Numbered from the stretch's first letter, positions 48,037 to 57,033 are shown. The stretch: 64,000 bases of DNA from Lachnospiraceae bacterium (GCA_014804785.1 JAAUZD010000004.1:94280-158279); one strand, 5' to 3'. Numbers and translations are program-made. The notes: a model not told the origin generated them from the letters alone.

Positions 48037-49221
48037 TTAGTCTTCTATTTTCACGATAGTAGAACATCCCATACCACCGCCGATGCAAAGAGTTGCAAGA
48101 CCAGTCTTAGCGCCCCTTGCCTGCATCTCATGAAGCAGTGTAACAAGGATACGGCAACCTGAAGCTCCAACAGGATGTCCAAGTGCAATAGCGCCGCCAT
48201 TGGGGTTCAACTGCTTATCAACATCGATTCCTAAATCTTTTCCTACTGCAACAGACTGTGCTGCAAAAGCTTCGTTTGCTTCAATGATATCGAAATCTTC
48301 AATCTTCATTCCGGTCTTAGCCATAACTTTCTTTGTGGAAGCTACCGGACCGATACCCATAACTTCAGGTCTTACACCTGCAAGGGCTCCTGCTACGAAA
48401 GTAGCCATAGGCTTAACACCTAATTCTTTTGCTTTTTCTTCACTCATAACAACGATTGCAGCTGCACCGTCATTGATACCGGAAGCATTACCAGCTGTAA
48501 CGAATCCGTCAGCATTGATCGGACGAAGCTTAGCAAGTCCCTCAATGGTGGAACCGGCACGAGGACCTTCATCTACCTTAAATTCAACCATTTCCTTTTT
48601 CTTCTTAACCATAACAGGTACGATTTCAGCATCAAATGCGCCTGACTTCTGGGCAGCTTCTGCTTTCTGCTGGCTCTTTAATGCAAATGCATCTAATTCT
48701 TCTCTGGTAAGTCCCCATTCTTCACAGATGTTATCTGCTGTCGTAATCATATGATAATCATTGAATGCATCCCAGAGAGCATCCTTGATCATGGTATCCA
48801 CCAAGGTGCCATTGTTCATTCTATATCCGTAACGTGCCTGAGGAATTGCATAAGGAGCCATGGACATATTTTCCATACCACCTGCAACAACGATATCTGC
48901 ATCTCCTGCCATAATCATCTGAGCAGCCTGGTTCACGCAGTTAAGACCTGAACCGCATACAACGTTCATGGTAACTGCGGGCACTTCAATGGGCAAACCT
49001 GCCTTGATGGAAGCCTGACGGGCTACATTCTGTCCCTGTCCTGCCTGGATAACACATCCCATATAAACCTGATCTACAGCCTCAGGTGCTACCCCAGCTC
49101 TGTTTAAAGCTTCCTTGATTACGATTGCTCCAAGCTCTGCAGCAGGTACTGTGCTTAAGGAACCGCCCATTGTACCAATAGCGGTACGGCATGCGCCGGC
49201 TAAAACTACTTTCTTTGCCAT
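48037..49221 (-). CDS. thlA: Acetyl-CoA acetyltransferase (thiolase)
   Basis: 394 residues. It condenses two acetyl-CoA to acetoacetyl-CoA, the first step of butyrate formation. Active-site Cys near 88 ([15 protein letters not shown]), the His in [10 protein letters not shown] and the second Cys in [10 protein letters not shown] are intact. It is the first gene of the operon, with GGAGGAAAG before the ATG and a near-perfect promoter. Confidence 0.97.
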   Translation of the reverse strand: MAKKVVLAGACRTAIGTMGGSLSTVPAAELGAIVIKEALNRAGVAPEAVDQVYMGCVIQAGQGQNVARQASIKAGLPIEVPAVTMNVVCGSGLNCVNQAAQMIMAGDADIVVAGGMENMSMAPYAIPQARYGYRMNNGTLVDTMIKDALWDAFNDYHMITTADNICEEWGLTREELDAFALKSQQKAEAAQKSGAFDAEIVPVMVKKKKEMVEFKVDEGPRAGSTIEGLAKLRPINADGFVTAGNASGINDGAAAIVVMSEEKAKELGVKPMATFVAGALAGVRPEVMGIGPVASTKKVMAKTGMKIEDFDIIEANEAFAAQSVAVGKDLGIDVDKQLNPNGGAIALGHPVGASGCRILVTLLHEMQARGAKTGLATLCIGGGMGCSTIVKIED

Positions 49222-49305
49222 TATTCTTTCCTCCGTTTTAATTGAAAACTTGTTCTAAATTTTTCCTGCAACGATTGTTAATTTTTTATCATTGCGAACA
49301 GATTT

Positions 49306-49334
49306 ATTATATCATAGAGCATCTTTTTTTGCAA
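49306..49334 (-). promoter_or_regulatory. Promoter of the butyryl-CoA operon
   Basis: TTGCAA (49334-49329), a 17-base spacer and consensus TATAAT (49311-49306) on the minus strand, 85 bases before the thl ATG. It should be strong. Confidence 0.8.
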
Positions 49335-49404
49335 TCTATTACATGAGCAATTCATGAAATTTTTGGATATTTGGTTACTTTTTTATGGGGGTAGACATGA
49401 GTCC

Positions 49405-49542
49405 GCACAGGACAGGTAAATATTTAGGCGTCGTCGCGCTCTCGCTCCATAAAAACGTAACAGACGCTAGGCTCGTGAGGAACCTCGCCAAGCGCTGACG
49501 TTTTTATAGGGACTCCTTTTGGTATATTTACCTGTCCTGTGC
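49405..49542 (+). repeat. Palindromic mobile-element-like repeat, copy 2 (138 bp)
   Basis: 19-bp perfect terminal inverted repeats (49405-49423 and 49524-49542; GCACAGGACAGGTAAATAT). The core matches copy 1 in the same orientation (CGTCGTCGCGCT, CTCCATAAAAACGTA, GCGCTGACGTTTTTATAGGG) and shares the inner segment GGCTCGTGAGGAACCTCGCC with copy 3. It lies between thl and the truncated traX. Confidence 0.85.
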
Positions 49543-49630
49543 TGCGTTATTGGCTAGCCTGTAAAGTAACGTATTGTTTAGTTCTTTTTGGCGAGTAGAT
49601 GAAGCACGACTTTGAGAGTTAAATAGTTAA

Positions 49631-50233
49631 TTAAAATGCACACCATCTTAACACTCCAAGTACGAGTAAGTGCAGTGGGTAAAACAGGTAGAAAAACCAT
49701 TTGTGTATGCTGGCTTTGCTGCCGTTTTGGCCGTTATAGAGAAAATATAGCATTAGGGGGACAAGTATTACGCCGAGCTGAAACCACATATTTTCGAGAC
49801 CTGCCAAAATTATGACAAGGACATTCGGTAGAAGGAAGGTAAGCGTGAAAGCTGTCCATTTTGCCTTGGATCTATCCCGGTACACGTGAACGAACAGGCA
49901 TCCCAACACATCCATAATGGCCCAGTCACCGATGATGGAGAGCAGACAAAGCAGTATAATACCAGTAATTTTAAGCGGTTTGCCAACTTTTTCATTTTCC
50001 CAAAGTCTGATTGCGGTAAGACCGAGAAAGAGCGTGAAAATAACGCTTTGTATGGGAATGAACATTAGATGGCCCTGCTCAAAATAAATGGGCAGACTTC
50101 CATCTTCAAACCATACATATGAAAACCATGAGATAAAAGCAAAGAGAGCAAGCCTCTGCTGATATTTATAATCCAACGTCGCCGCGCTCCCGCTCCGCAA
50201 AAAGCGTAGCAGGCGCTTGGCGAGGTTCCTCAC
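49631..50233 (-). pseudogene. TraX family membrane protein, 5'-truncated and fused to a repeat
   Basis: 200 codons from a GTG. Residues from about 25 on look like the middle and C-terminal part of a TraX-family polytopic protein (FTLFLGLTAIRLWENEKVGK, LSIIGDWAIMDVLGCLFVHVYR, FYPLHLLVLGVLRW). About 60-70 N-terminal residues expected for TraX (first helices and the MLxDH-type start) are missing. The first ~20 codons (RNLAKRLLRFLRSGSAATL) come from copy 3 of the palindromic repeat. No TraX N-terminus was found beyond the repeat. Most likely a disrupted gene, though the chimeric frame is open and could be expressed. Confidence 0.75.
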
Positions 50234-50303
50234 GAGCCTAGCGTCTGTTACGTTTTTATGGAGCGGGAGCGCGGCGACGTTGGTTTATTTACCTATCCTG
50301 TGC
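50173..50303 (-). repeat. Palindromic mobile-element-like repeat, copy 3 (131 bp, inverted)
   Basis: Opposite orientation to copies 1 and 2. A perfect 24-bp inverted repeat (50173-50196 and 50260-50283; CCAACGTCGCCGCGCTCC is its first part) encloses a 63-base loop. The outer end (50284-50303) matches the GCACAGGxxAGGTAAAT terminus of the other copies, but the other end carries a second copy of the GC-rich arm instead of a terminus, so this copy is rearranged. It overlaps the start of the truncated traX frame. Confidence 0.85.
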
Positions 50304-50431
50304 GGACTATTGCCACCCCATGAAAAACAACGATATTCTTATCGACTTGAGCAAAATCCCTGCAGCTTGTCATGTATAAATCCCTCAAGCGACACATATA
50401 TTTTTGTAACCTGCTTTGTAATAGGTGTCTT

Positions 50432-51505
50432 ATGAAAAAAATACGTTATCAGTTTTCTATCCTTACGGTCTGCCTTCTGCTTGCAGCAGTCTGCTTTCTC
50501 ATAAAAAATCATACCCTTTCGGAGAAATACTCCGCAATTGAGGTTGCTTCCGGAACAAACGGCAATTACATCAAATGGGTAGATTTCAATGTTTCTTACG
50601 AAGCTCTCTGCACTGCTTATGATCTGGATGTGCAAAGTTATGATGCCCCAGTACATCTTAACTGGATCGAACTGCTTGCCTATGCTGGTGCTAAGGGCGG
50701 CGGTTCCTTCGGAAAAGAAAGCGTTCCTCTGATTAAAAAACTTGCATCAGAATTGTCTGAGGGCAAAACAACCTTATCGGAGTTGACAAAGGATATGGAA
50801 TACTATGATTATTATTATGAAGCCTATGAAGCCGTTCTCGGTGGTATGGTTGGAGAATACGAAATAGAGCAGGAAGACGAAAACGGCAACAAATGCTGGA
50901 AAAAGGTATATGGACTGAAGGCCTTCTCCCCAATTGCCAAGGGATTTGAATACAGCGACTATGATGATTTCGGCTCCTCCCGGAGCTACGGATATAAAAG
51001 ACAGCACTTAGGACATGACATGATGGGGCAGATTGGAACACCAATAATCGCAGTTGAGTCCGGCTATGTGGAAGCCCTCGGCTGGAATCAGTACGGCGGC
51101 TGGCGTATCGGTATCCGGAGCTTTGATGGCAAACGCTATTATTACTATGCCCACCTGCGCCAAAATTTCCCCTACGCTCTCGATCTTAAGGAAGGAAGTA
51201 TCGTCACTGCAGGCGATGTAATCGGCTACATGGGACACACCGGTTACAGCACTAAAGAGAACACCAATAACATTGACGTCGTACATCTTCACTGGGGTCT
51301 GCAGCTAATCTTTGATGAATCCCAGAAGGAAGGCAACAATGAAATCTGGATTGACTGCTATGCCCTGACCCGTTTTCTCTACAAAAACAGATCCCTTACT
51401 GAGAAAAACCAGGAAACCAAAGAGTGGTTTCGGCATTTCCAGATGAAAGATCCTGCTGTGGAAGAATATACAAAGACCGCTCCATCCCCAACGCCTGATA
51501 CATAA
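50432..51505 (+). CDS. M23-family (LytM-like) metallopeptidase, membrane-anchored
   Basis: 357 residues. A basic start and one hydrophobic segment (about 7-25) act as signal or anchor. The C-terminal M23 domain (about 195-320) shows HLGHDMMGQIGTPIIAVESG with the first zinc His and Asp, YYYYAHL, and VVHLHWGLQ with the HxH pair. It should cleave peptidoglycan cross-bridges outside the membrane. The region at 25-190 is not recognised. The ATG at 50432 is chosen because AGGTG lies just upstream and the signal segment then starts with MKKIRY; the in-frame ATG at 50372 has no ribosome binding site. Confidence 0.88.
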   Translation: MKKIRYQFSILTVCLLLAAVCFLIKNHTLSEKYSAIEVASGTNGNYIKWVDFNVSYEALCTAYDLDVQSYDAPVHLNWIELLAYAGAKGGGSFGKESVPLIKKLASELSEGKTTLSELTKDMEYYDYYYEAYEAVLGGMVGEYEIEQEDENGNKCWKKVYGLKAFSPIAKGFEYSDYDDFGSSRSYGYKRQHLGHDMMGQIGTPIIAVESGYVEALGWNQYGGWRIGIRSFDGKRYYYYAHLRQNFPYALDLKEGSIVTAGDVIGYMGHTGYSTKENTNNIDVVHLHWGLQLIFDESQKEGNNEIWIDCYALTRFLYKNRSLTEKNQETKEWFRHFQMKDPAVEEYTKTAPSPTPDT

Positions 51506-51520
51506 TGGATACACCTGTGC

Positions 51521-52609
51521 CTATTTTCCTTCTGACTTTTTATCCGTATAAACAAATTCACGCTGGATGACAAAGCTCAGGAAAAACAGAAATACGTCCA
51601 CCGGTATCTTCACTACCACTTCCGCGCCTCCAAAAATCGGATAAAGTCTGTTTACAAGAAATGCGCTTAGTGCCATCTGTACCACCGCTAACAGCGCATA
51701 TCGAGGCAGTGATTTTTTTACAGCCCCGCTGCTTTGAAAGACCACCTTCAGATTCAGTGAGTAATTATAGAGCGCCGAAAGAATCCTTGCCAAAACAGTC
51801 GCTGCCGTAATATAGGTAATGCTTCCCCACTGCATATCCTTCATCAGAAAGCAGAACAGAGAGAACAATGCCAGATCCACCACACTGGAAGAAAGAGAAG
51901 AAAAAAGAAACTTTCCAAAAATCATATATATTTTCATGGAATCCTTAATTGGATTAAAATGGCTTGTCTTGTTTTCTTCTATATATATTGTACGGATAGG
52001 TACTTCCACGATTGGAATCCTTTTGTTCTTGGTTTCAAGCAGCATATTGGTCTCAAACTCAAACCGTTCACCCTTCACCGCAAGAAGCTGTTCCATAAAG
52101 GCAGTTGGAATCCCCCGAAGACCTGTCTGGGTATCGCTCACCGTAATTCCAGTCAGATATTTCATTACCATTCTGGTGCATTTATTGCCAAATTCCGAAC
52201 GCGCAGGTACCTCTTCCTCCTCAAAACACCGGCATCCTAAAATCAGAGAGGTCGGATTTGCCAGCAGCGCATCCACGCAAGAAAGGATGCATTCAGGAGA
52301 GTGCTGACCATCAGAATCAGCCGTGACCGCCCCCGGCATTTCTCCATACTCCCTAAGGCAATAGTGGAACGCTGTTTTAAGCGCCCTGCCTTTTCCCTGA
52401 TTCACTGCATGATGAAGAACAACACAGCCAAATTTCTCCTGAGCCTCTTCAAAAAAGTGCGCATACACTTCCCCGCTTCCATCATTCACCAACACAATAT
52501 TTCGGAAACCGGTTTCTTTTAGTTTTTGAAGCAAAGCAGGCAGCTTTTCATCCGGCTCATAGGATGGAATAATAATCGGAACTACCCATCGCATTTCATT
52601 TTCTTTCAT
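51521..52609 (-). CDS. Glycosyltransferase family 2 fused to a GtrA domain
   Basis: 362 residues. The N-terminal GT2 domain (about 8-225) has VPIIIPSYEPD, VLVNDGSG, the DxD-type motif TADSDGQHS and DTQTGLRG. The C-terminal part (about 232-355) is a four-helix GtrA-type membrane domain. Such fusions resemble GtrB/DPM1-type enzymes that make polyprenyl-phosphate-sugars and, through GtrA, may flip them. It is 18 bases downstream of a large polytopic protein that is a plausible acceptor-side transferase, so the two may decorate a surface polymer. Confidence 0.92.
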   Translation of the reverse strand: MKENEMRWVVPIIIPSYEPDEKLPALLQKLKETGFRNIVLVNDGSGEVYAHFFEEAQEKFGCVVLHHAVNQGKGRALKTAFHYCLREYGEMPGAVTADSDGQHSPECILSCVDALLANPTSLILGCRCFEEEEVPARSEFGNKCTRMVMKYLTGITVSDTQTGLRGIPTAFMEQLLAVKGERFEFETNMLLETKNKRIPIVEVPIRTIYIEENKTSHFNPIKDSMKIYMIFGKFLFSSLSSSVVDLALFSLFCFLMKDMQWGSITYITAATVLARILSALYNYSLNLKVVFQSSGAVKKSLPRYALLAVVQMALSAFLVNRLYPIFGGAEVVVKIPVDVFLFFLSFVIQREFVYTDKKSEGK

Positions 52610-52627
52610 ATCATTTTATATACCCTT

Positions 52628-54502
52628 CTAAAATTTCACGAGACGCATTTCCCCTGCCTCTTCTGTCACCTGGTACAGACAGCCGTATTCAAATTTCTCT
52701 TCTCCCATAAAAGGCGCAAACAACGCTTCTCCATTTCCCGCCAACTCATTTACATACAAAAAGCCTGCATGGGCATCCTGAACCGCATTTACAATGTCCT
52801 GACTTCCAAGTACAGCAACATCCACATTTCCGTAAATAACAGATACCGGCGCTGCCTCAAATCCCACATAAGTATTTCTTACCCAGCTTATATCAGATAT
52901 ATCTCTCAAATATAATACACGCCCAATGCTTCCCGTTTCTTTCGCTGCCGTTATCTCCAGGAACCTTTCTGCTTCTTCATCCACAATCTCCTTGCGCTCT
53001 GCCATAACCTCATCTACTGCGTCCCTGTAACCAACCAGTGCACGATATGCACTGGTATGGTCTGTGGTCAGAAGAACAAATGCCATGCAAATTACCGCCC
53101 CCATCACTGGTTTTCGCCCCTTCACAGCAAAAAATGCTATCAGATATAATCCCCCTATGGTAAAAGGCGCCCCATATCTTTCAATGGAAGAAACCATGCC
53201 AAAAGGTTCCAGATACTGGGTTTCCACTGCAAAAATCGTCAGATGACTAAGTAAGTTAAACGCGTAAAATATCACTCCTGAAAGCGCAAAAAAACTGCCA
53301 GTATAGCATGCTGTTTTCTTATCCATCACGTGGAATCTGTATAATAAAAATATAAATAGCAGCAACAGCAGATACAAGGCAAGCGGACTTAGATCAATTC
53401 CTATGGTCTTCCATCTATGAAGCGGCCATTTGATAAACGCCTCTGCAAATGCCCTTACCATTTGCTCCTGATAGGCAGGAATGTTCATCCCCCCTGTCGC
53501 CATCTGAATAGCTGTACCTGTCAGCTTTGCCACCCTTCGATGCAAAAGGCAGAATAAAAGCCAGGATAACTCTGTCAACACAGGAAGCAGCGCAACCGCA
53601 AGCAACGCGTATCTGTCTGCTTTTTTTTCCTGTCGTTCAGTCTTCTTATCAACATGCATCATCCAGTGATAGCCATAGTCAAATAAAAGCCCAAATGTCA
53701 CCCAGATAAATCCCGTATTTTTACACAGAACAAGCACCATAAGAAACAATGCCTGCCTGCCATAATAGAAAAATCTGTCATGCTTCTCCCGGTCTATCAC
53801 TGCTGTCAGGAAAGCGCCATACACCACCGCCATAGTCAGATCCGCACAGCAGCCGTCACACCAGAACACTTCCGCCACTGCTGGAAAAAGCCAAATCGTT
53901 GCTGCCCCTGCCGCCATCAGGAAAATGTTCCTCTTTCTGAGGACTTTCAACAGTGGAAAGAGAAATGCCAGATTCATAAAATAGTACCCGGCAAACAATA
54001 AGCCTTCCTTAAATTCCGACGGTGAAAAATGCAGAAACCACCATTTCATCATTTGTGTCCCCGGCGGATAATCTCCAAATTCAGCCGCAACATTTGCATA
54101 TTTAGGTGCAAATCCATCCAAATAAAAAAGGGACTTTACATCCGTTGCCCAGAAATTATAGTCATCCCACCAACTGACTGCCTTGCCGCTTACAAACGCA
54201 GCAACAATCACCGTCATCGCAAGAGCAGTCAACGTCGCCGGACGCAAAAGCTCCTGCCTTGCAAAATCCACTACTTCCTTACGCTTCTCTTTCCCCAGTC
54301 TGAACATATAAATTCCAACCGCCACAAGACCTGCTGCCACAATATAATCAGAAAAAGAAAGCATCCTAAAAAAAGAAAGCACATAAAGCATCAGAACCAG
54401 CAGGGCACATCCTACCGGAACTGATTCCACAAACTGTATCTTAAATTTCCACGCTATGCACAACACTAAAATGATAAATGCAACTATATGAATCACAAAC
54501 AT
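52628..54502 (-). CDS. Large polytopic membrane protein, probable GT-C glycosyltransferase
   Basis: 624 residues with about 12-13 hydrophobic segments over 1-485 and a soluble C-terminal domain (about 490-624). The first extracytoplasmic loop has an acidic/aromatic motif (SWWDDYNFWATDVK, about 110-123) and GDYPPGTQ, the pattern expected of GT-C transferases that use polyprenyl-phosphate-sugars. No named family is certain. Its position directly upstream of a GT2-GtrA fusion supports a cell-envelope glycan role. Confidence 0.8.
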   Translation of the reverse strand: MFVIHIVAFIILVLCIAWKFKIQFVESVPVGCALLVLMLYVLSFFRMLSFSDYIVAAGLVAVGIYMFRLGKEKRKEVVDFARQELLRPATLTALAMTVIVAAFVSGKAVSWWDDYNFWATDVKSLFYLDGFAPKYANVAAEFGDYPPGTQMMKWWFLHFSPSEFKEGLLFAGYYFMNLAFLFPLLKVLRKRNIFLMAAGAATIWLFPAVAEVFWCDGCCADLTMAVVYGAFLTAVIDREKHDRFFYYGRQALFLMVLVLCKNTGFIWVTFGLLFDYGYHWMMHVDKKTERQEKKADRYALLAVALLPVLTELSWLLFCLLHRRVAKLTGTAIQMATGGMNIPAYQEQMVRAFAEAFIKWPLHRWKTIGIDLSPLALYLLLLLFIFLLYRFHVMDKKTACYTGSFFALSGVIFYAFNLLSHLTIFAVETQYLEPFGMVSSIERYGAPFTIGGLYLIAFFAVKGRKPVMGAVICMAFVLLTTDHTSAYRALVGYRDAVDEVMAERKEIVDEEAERFLEITAAKETGSIGRVLYLRDISDISWVRNTYVGFEAAPVSVIYGNVDVAVLGSQDIVNAVQDAHAGFLYVNELAGNGEALFAPFMGEEKFEYGCLYQVTEEAGEMRLVKF

Positions 54503-54536
54503 GAACTTTATTTCCCTTCCGCTATGTTAAAGTATA

Positions 54537-54570
54537 ACAAAAAGATGTGCAGCATGCCACACATCTTTTC
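54537..54570 (-). terminator. Terminator after hpf
   Basis: AAAGATGTG pairs with CACATCTTT around a 10-base loop, followed by TTGTTA on the minus strand. It has T-rich sequence on both sides. Confidence 0.75.
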
Positions 54571-54600
54571 TTTTATTCCTATTTTATTACAATATACCAT

Positions 54601-55128
54601 TTAATATTCCGGCTCAATCAGCCCGTATGTGCTTCCTTTACGCTTGTAAACTACATTGACCTGCTCTGTCTCAGCATTGAAAAATACAAAGAAGTTGTGT
54701 CCTAATAATTCCATCTGGATGCAGGCATCCTCCGGATACATGGGCTTGATATCAAACTTCTTACTGCGGATGATTCTGATTTCTTCCTCATCCATGTATT
54801 CCTTCTCGAGAAATTCCTTTTTGAAATTGACCGAGGACTGCTTGTGATCGGCTAATTTATGCTTGTACTTCTTCAGCTGTCTTTCTATGATTTCTTCCAC
54901 CAGATCGATGGATACATACATATCGTTGCTCACCTGTTCAGAACGGATGATACTTCCTTTTACGGGAATAGTAACTTCAATTTTCTGTCTGTCCTTTTCA
55001 ACACTTAGCGTTACATGAATTTCAGTTTCAGGAGTAAAATATTTCTCCAGCTTTCCAATCTTGTCTTCAACTGCGCTGCGTAATCCCGGTGTAACCTCGA
55101 TATTTTTGCCAACAATAATAAAATTCAT
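54601..55128 (-). CDS. hpf: Ribosome hibernation promoting factor, long form
   Basis: 175 residues. The N-terminal HPF/YfiA domain (about 1-100; MNFIIVGKNIEVTPGLR, KIGKLEKYF) binds the 30S decoding centre. The C-terminal domain (about 118-175; IIRSKKFDIKPMYPEDACI) dimerises 70S to 100S ribosomes, as in Firmicute long HPF. Three ATGs occur together; the one at 55128 is about eight bases from AAAGGA and is preferred. Own promoter; monocistronic. Confidence 0.95.
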   Translation of the reverse strand: MNFIIVGKNIEVTPGLRSAVEDKIGKLEKYFTPETEIHVTLSVEKDRQKIEVTIPVKGSIIRSEQVSNDMYVSIDLVEEIIERQLKKYKHKLADHKQSSVNFKKEFLEKEYMDEEEIRIIRSKKFDIKPMYPEDACIQMELLGHNFFVFFNAETEQVNVVYKRKGSTYGLIEPEY

Positions 55129-55162
55129 ATTCATCATCCTTTCCTTGGATTATTGTGTAAAC

Positions 55163-55192
55163 ATTATACCACACCTTGTATTTGTTATGCAA
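55163..55192 (-). promoter_or_regulatory. Promoter of hpf
   Basis: TTGCAT (55192-55187), an 18-base spacer ending in TGG and consensus TATAAT (55168-55163) on the minus strand, about 35 bases before the hpf start. Confidence 0.7.
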
Positions 55193-55353
55193 CAATTCCT
55201 GCTTTTGGTTTAGACGCAAAGATAATTTTCGGACAATTTTATTTATCTTGTTTCTATGACATTTTCTTCCTTTTTTCTGGTTTTCTATCACAATTCACAA
55301 AACATTCGTTCTAAGCTAAAAATAAGAACGCAGACAAATTTCGTTATTTCGTT

Positions 55354-55423
55354 GGTGGATAATGTGGATAACTCCGTGTATAACTTGCAAATCCACTGTT
55401 TATCACTTTCTGTATGTGGATAT
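55354..55423 (+). promoter_or_regulatory. Cluster of DnaA-box-like sites with AT-rich flank
   Basis: Four sites resembling the DnaA box TGTGGATAA lie in the same orientation: GGTGGATAA (55354), TGTGGATAA (55363, perfect and directly abutting the first), CGTGTATAA (55375) and TGTGGATAT (55415). An extremely AT-rich stretch follows at about 55420-55560. dnaA, dnaN, rpmH and gyrB are not nearby, so this is not the usual chromosomal origin; a DnaA-titrating or DnaA-regulated site is possible. Confidence 0.45.
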
Positions 55424-55613
55424 CTTTTTCGTAATTTTTCTTTTTATAATTCTTTTTTTGAATACGCAAATTTAGCAATTTGTGTAACTTGTACAAGTCA
55501 TCCCTTATCAAGGTGTTTTTTGAGTAAAAATACTTTCAGATTTTTTTATATAAAACATACACAATTATATCCATTTCTATCCCGAAACCATGATAGATAA
55601 ACCCCTCAATTTT

Positions 55614-55649
55614 AAAAGGGCATTTTCACAGAAATGAAAGTGCCCTTTT
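55614..55649 (-). terminator. Terminator after the NlpC/P60 gene
   Basis: AAAAGGGCA with its TTTCA extension pairs with TGAAAATGCCCTTTT over about 14-15 bases; the T run is part of the stem and continues with AAAATTG. T-rich in both directions. Confidence 0.7.
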
Positions 55650-55677
55650 GATTCCACGTTATTCAATTTTTACTTTT

Positions 55678-57033
55678 CTAAAAGATTCGTCTGATAGAAA
55701 GGATGGAACGATAGCTTGCACTTGAAACAATGATACCTGTCTTTTCAGTGGAAGCATGAACAATCTGTCCGCTTCCAACATAAATTCCTACATGACCGGA
55801 ATAGCATATGATATCACCGGGCTGTGCATTTTCAAGTCCGTTCACGGCTGATCCCACGTTTCTGTCTGCTGCTGATGAATGCGGCAGGCTTACACCAAAG
55901 TTGCTATATACACTCATTACGAAACCGGAACAGTCTGCACCATTGGTAAGGCTGGTGCCTCCCCATACATAAGGATTACCGACAAACTGACAAGCAAAAT
56001 CTGCTACCGACTTTCCTAATTCACTGCCGCTTCCCGAAGTAATGACTGGTGCGATTATCTCTTTATCCTGAGAAGAGGAACTCTTTGCAGCTGCCTGCCT
56101 TTCCTTGGCTGCTTTTGCCGCTGCCTCCTGGGCTGCCTTTCTTTCTGCTTCTTCCTTAGCAAGTCTTGCTTCCTCTTCTGCTTTAGACTCTGCTTTTACA
56201 AATTCTGTGGAAAGCGTGACATAATCAGTTGAAACATATCCATCACCTTCCTCGATATTTACTTTCACCCATCCGTCCAGTTCTTCCGTTACCAGAAGCT
56301 GGTCTTCAATGGGTACCAATCCTAATACAGTCGCGTCAAGACCAGGCTCTTCTCTTACCTTTAAAGTAGTAGTCGTAACCGTAGCGATTCTTGTACCAAC
56401 TGCCTTTGCAAGCTCGACTGCATCATCTCCGGTCACGCAATACTCAGCCTTTACATAACCGGTAACACTTCCGGATGTAATCTCATACCATCCATCCTCC
56501 TCGGAAATAAATTCTCCTACCGATTTATCATACAATTTTCCAAGGATTTCTCCCTCTTCGCTGGGAATGCTTCTTACATTTACATAATCATTTACTTTGG
56601 CAATCACCAGAGACTTGAAACCTTCTTCTTCCCTTTTTGCCTCCAGTTCTCTTTCTTTTTGATTGACTGTTTTAGTGGTAGACGCCATCATTGTCTCTTC
56701 AATGATCTTTTCTTCCTTCTCTTCTTTCTCTTCTTTCTGCTCCTCGATCGGTGCAGCCGCAGCTGTTGCGGTTGGAGCTGCAGTCGCTGTAGGAAATGCA
56801 GCTGCCTCAGCATCTTTATCTGTGCTTACATCCGAAAACGTATTTTCCGTATCCTCGTCCTTAAGGCTCTTTACACTGGTTGCATTGGAAGATAAGAAAA
56901 AATCTATCCCTGCTGAAGGAAGTCCGTTTGCTTCCTTAGCCAATATATCTAAATTCATGCCGGAAAACAACATAACCGCCGATACGACACAGGCAGTAAC
57001 GCGTCCTATTTTCTTCAAATTTCTTTTCTGCAT
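55678..57033 (-). CDS. Secreted SH3b-NlpC/P60 cell-wall endopeptidase
   Basis: 451 residues. A signal peptide (about 1-32, ending near LDILAKEA) precedes an Ala/Thr/Pro and Glu/Lys low-complexity linker (80-135). Two SH3b domains follow (about 143-205 and 215-278; VNVRSIPSEEGEILGKL, LKVREEPGLDATVLG), then an Ala/Glu/Lys helical linker (about 285-325) and an NlpC/P60 domain (about 335-451). Catalytic Cys is in NGADCSGFV and His in SGHVGIYVG, with a polar third residue near QIVHAS. It should hydrolyse the D-Glu-diamino acid bond in peptidoglycan during growth or separation. Confidence 0.93.
   Translation of the reverse strand: MQKRNLKKIGRVTACVVSAVMLFSGMNLDILAKEANGLPSAGIDFFLSSNATSVKSLKDEDTENTFSDVSTDKDAEAAAFPTATAAPTATAAAAPIEEQKEEKEEKEEKIIEETMMASTTKTVNQKERELEAKREEEGFKSLVIAKVNDYVNVRSIPSEEGEILGKLYDKSVGEFISEEDGWYEITSGSVTGYVKAEYCVTGDDAVELAKAVGTRIATVTTTTLKVREEPGLDATVLGLVPIEDQLLVTEELDGWVKVNIEEGDGYVSTDYVTLSTEFVKAESKAEEEARLAKEEAERKAAQEAAAKAAKERQAAAKSSSSQDKEIIAPVITSGSGSELGKSVADFACQFVGNPYVWGGTSLTNGADCSGFVMSVYSNFGVSLPHSSAADRNVGSAVNGLENAQPGDIICYSGHVGIYVGSGQIVHASTEKTGIIVSSASYRSILSIRRIF

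Larger units (their letters stand above)
49222..49630. other. Intergenic region between thl and the traX remnant
   Basis: About 410 bases holding the thl promoter and leader (49222-49334), about 70 bases without obvious features, repeat copy 2, and about 90 AT-rich bases in which I see nothing. Confidence 0.6.
55129..55677. other. Long intergenic region upstream of hpf
   Basis: About 550 bases, strongly AT-rich. It holds the hpf promoter, the DnaA-box-like cluster and, at its far end, the terminator of the NlpC/P60 gene. The open frames in it have poor codon use and no ribosome binding sites. Confidence 0.6.

Noticed and set aside
49306..49542. Repeat copy 2 as a terminator for the butyryl-CoA operon
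   Set aside because: It lies upstream of thl, not at the operon's end, and has no T tract; the real terminator is at 43092-43127.
55354..55423. The main chromosomal origin
   Set aside because: dnaA, dnaN, recF, gyrB and rpmH are all absent nearby and flanking genes are not replication genes, so only a DnaA-box cluster is claimed.
55256..55600. A 114-codon plus-strand frame upstream of hpf
   Set aside because: Poor codon use, no ribosome binding site, AT-driven Phe/Ile/Lys-rich composition; it covers the DnaA-box-like cluster and looks like chance.
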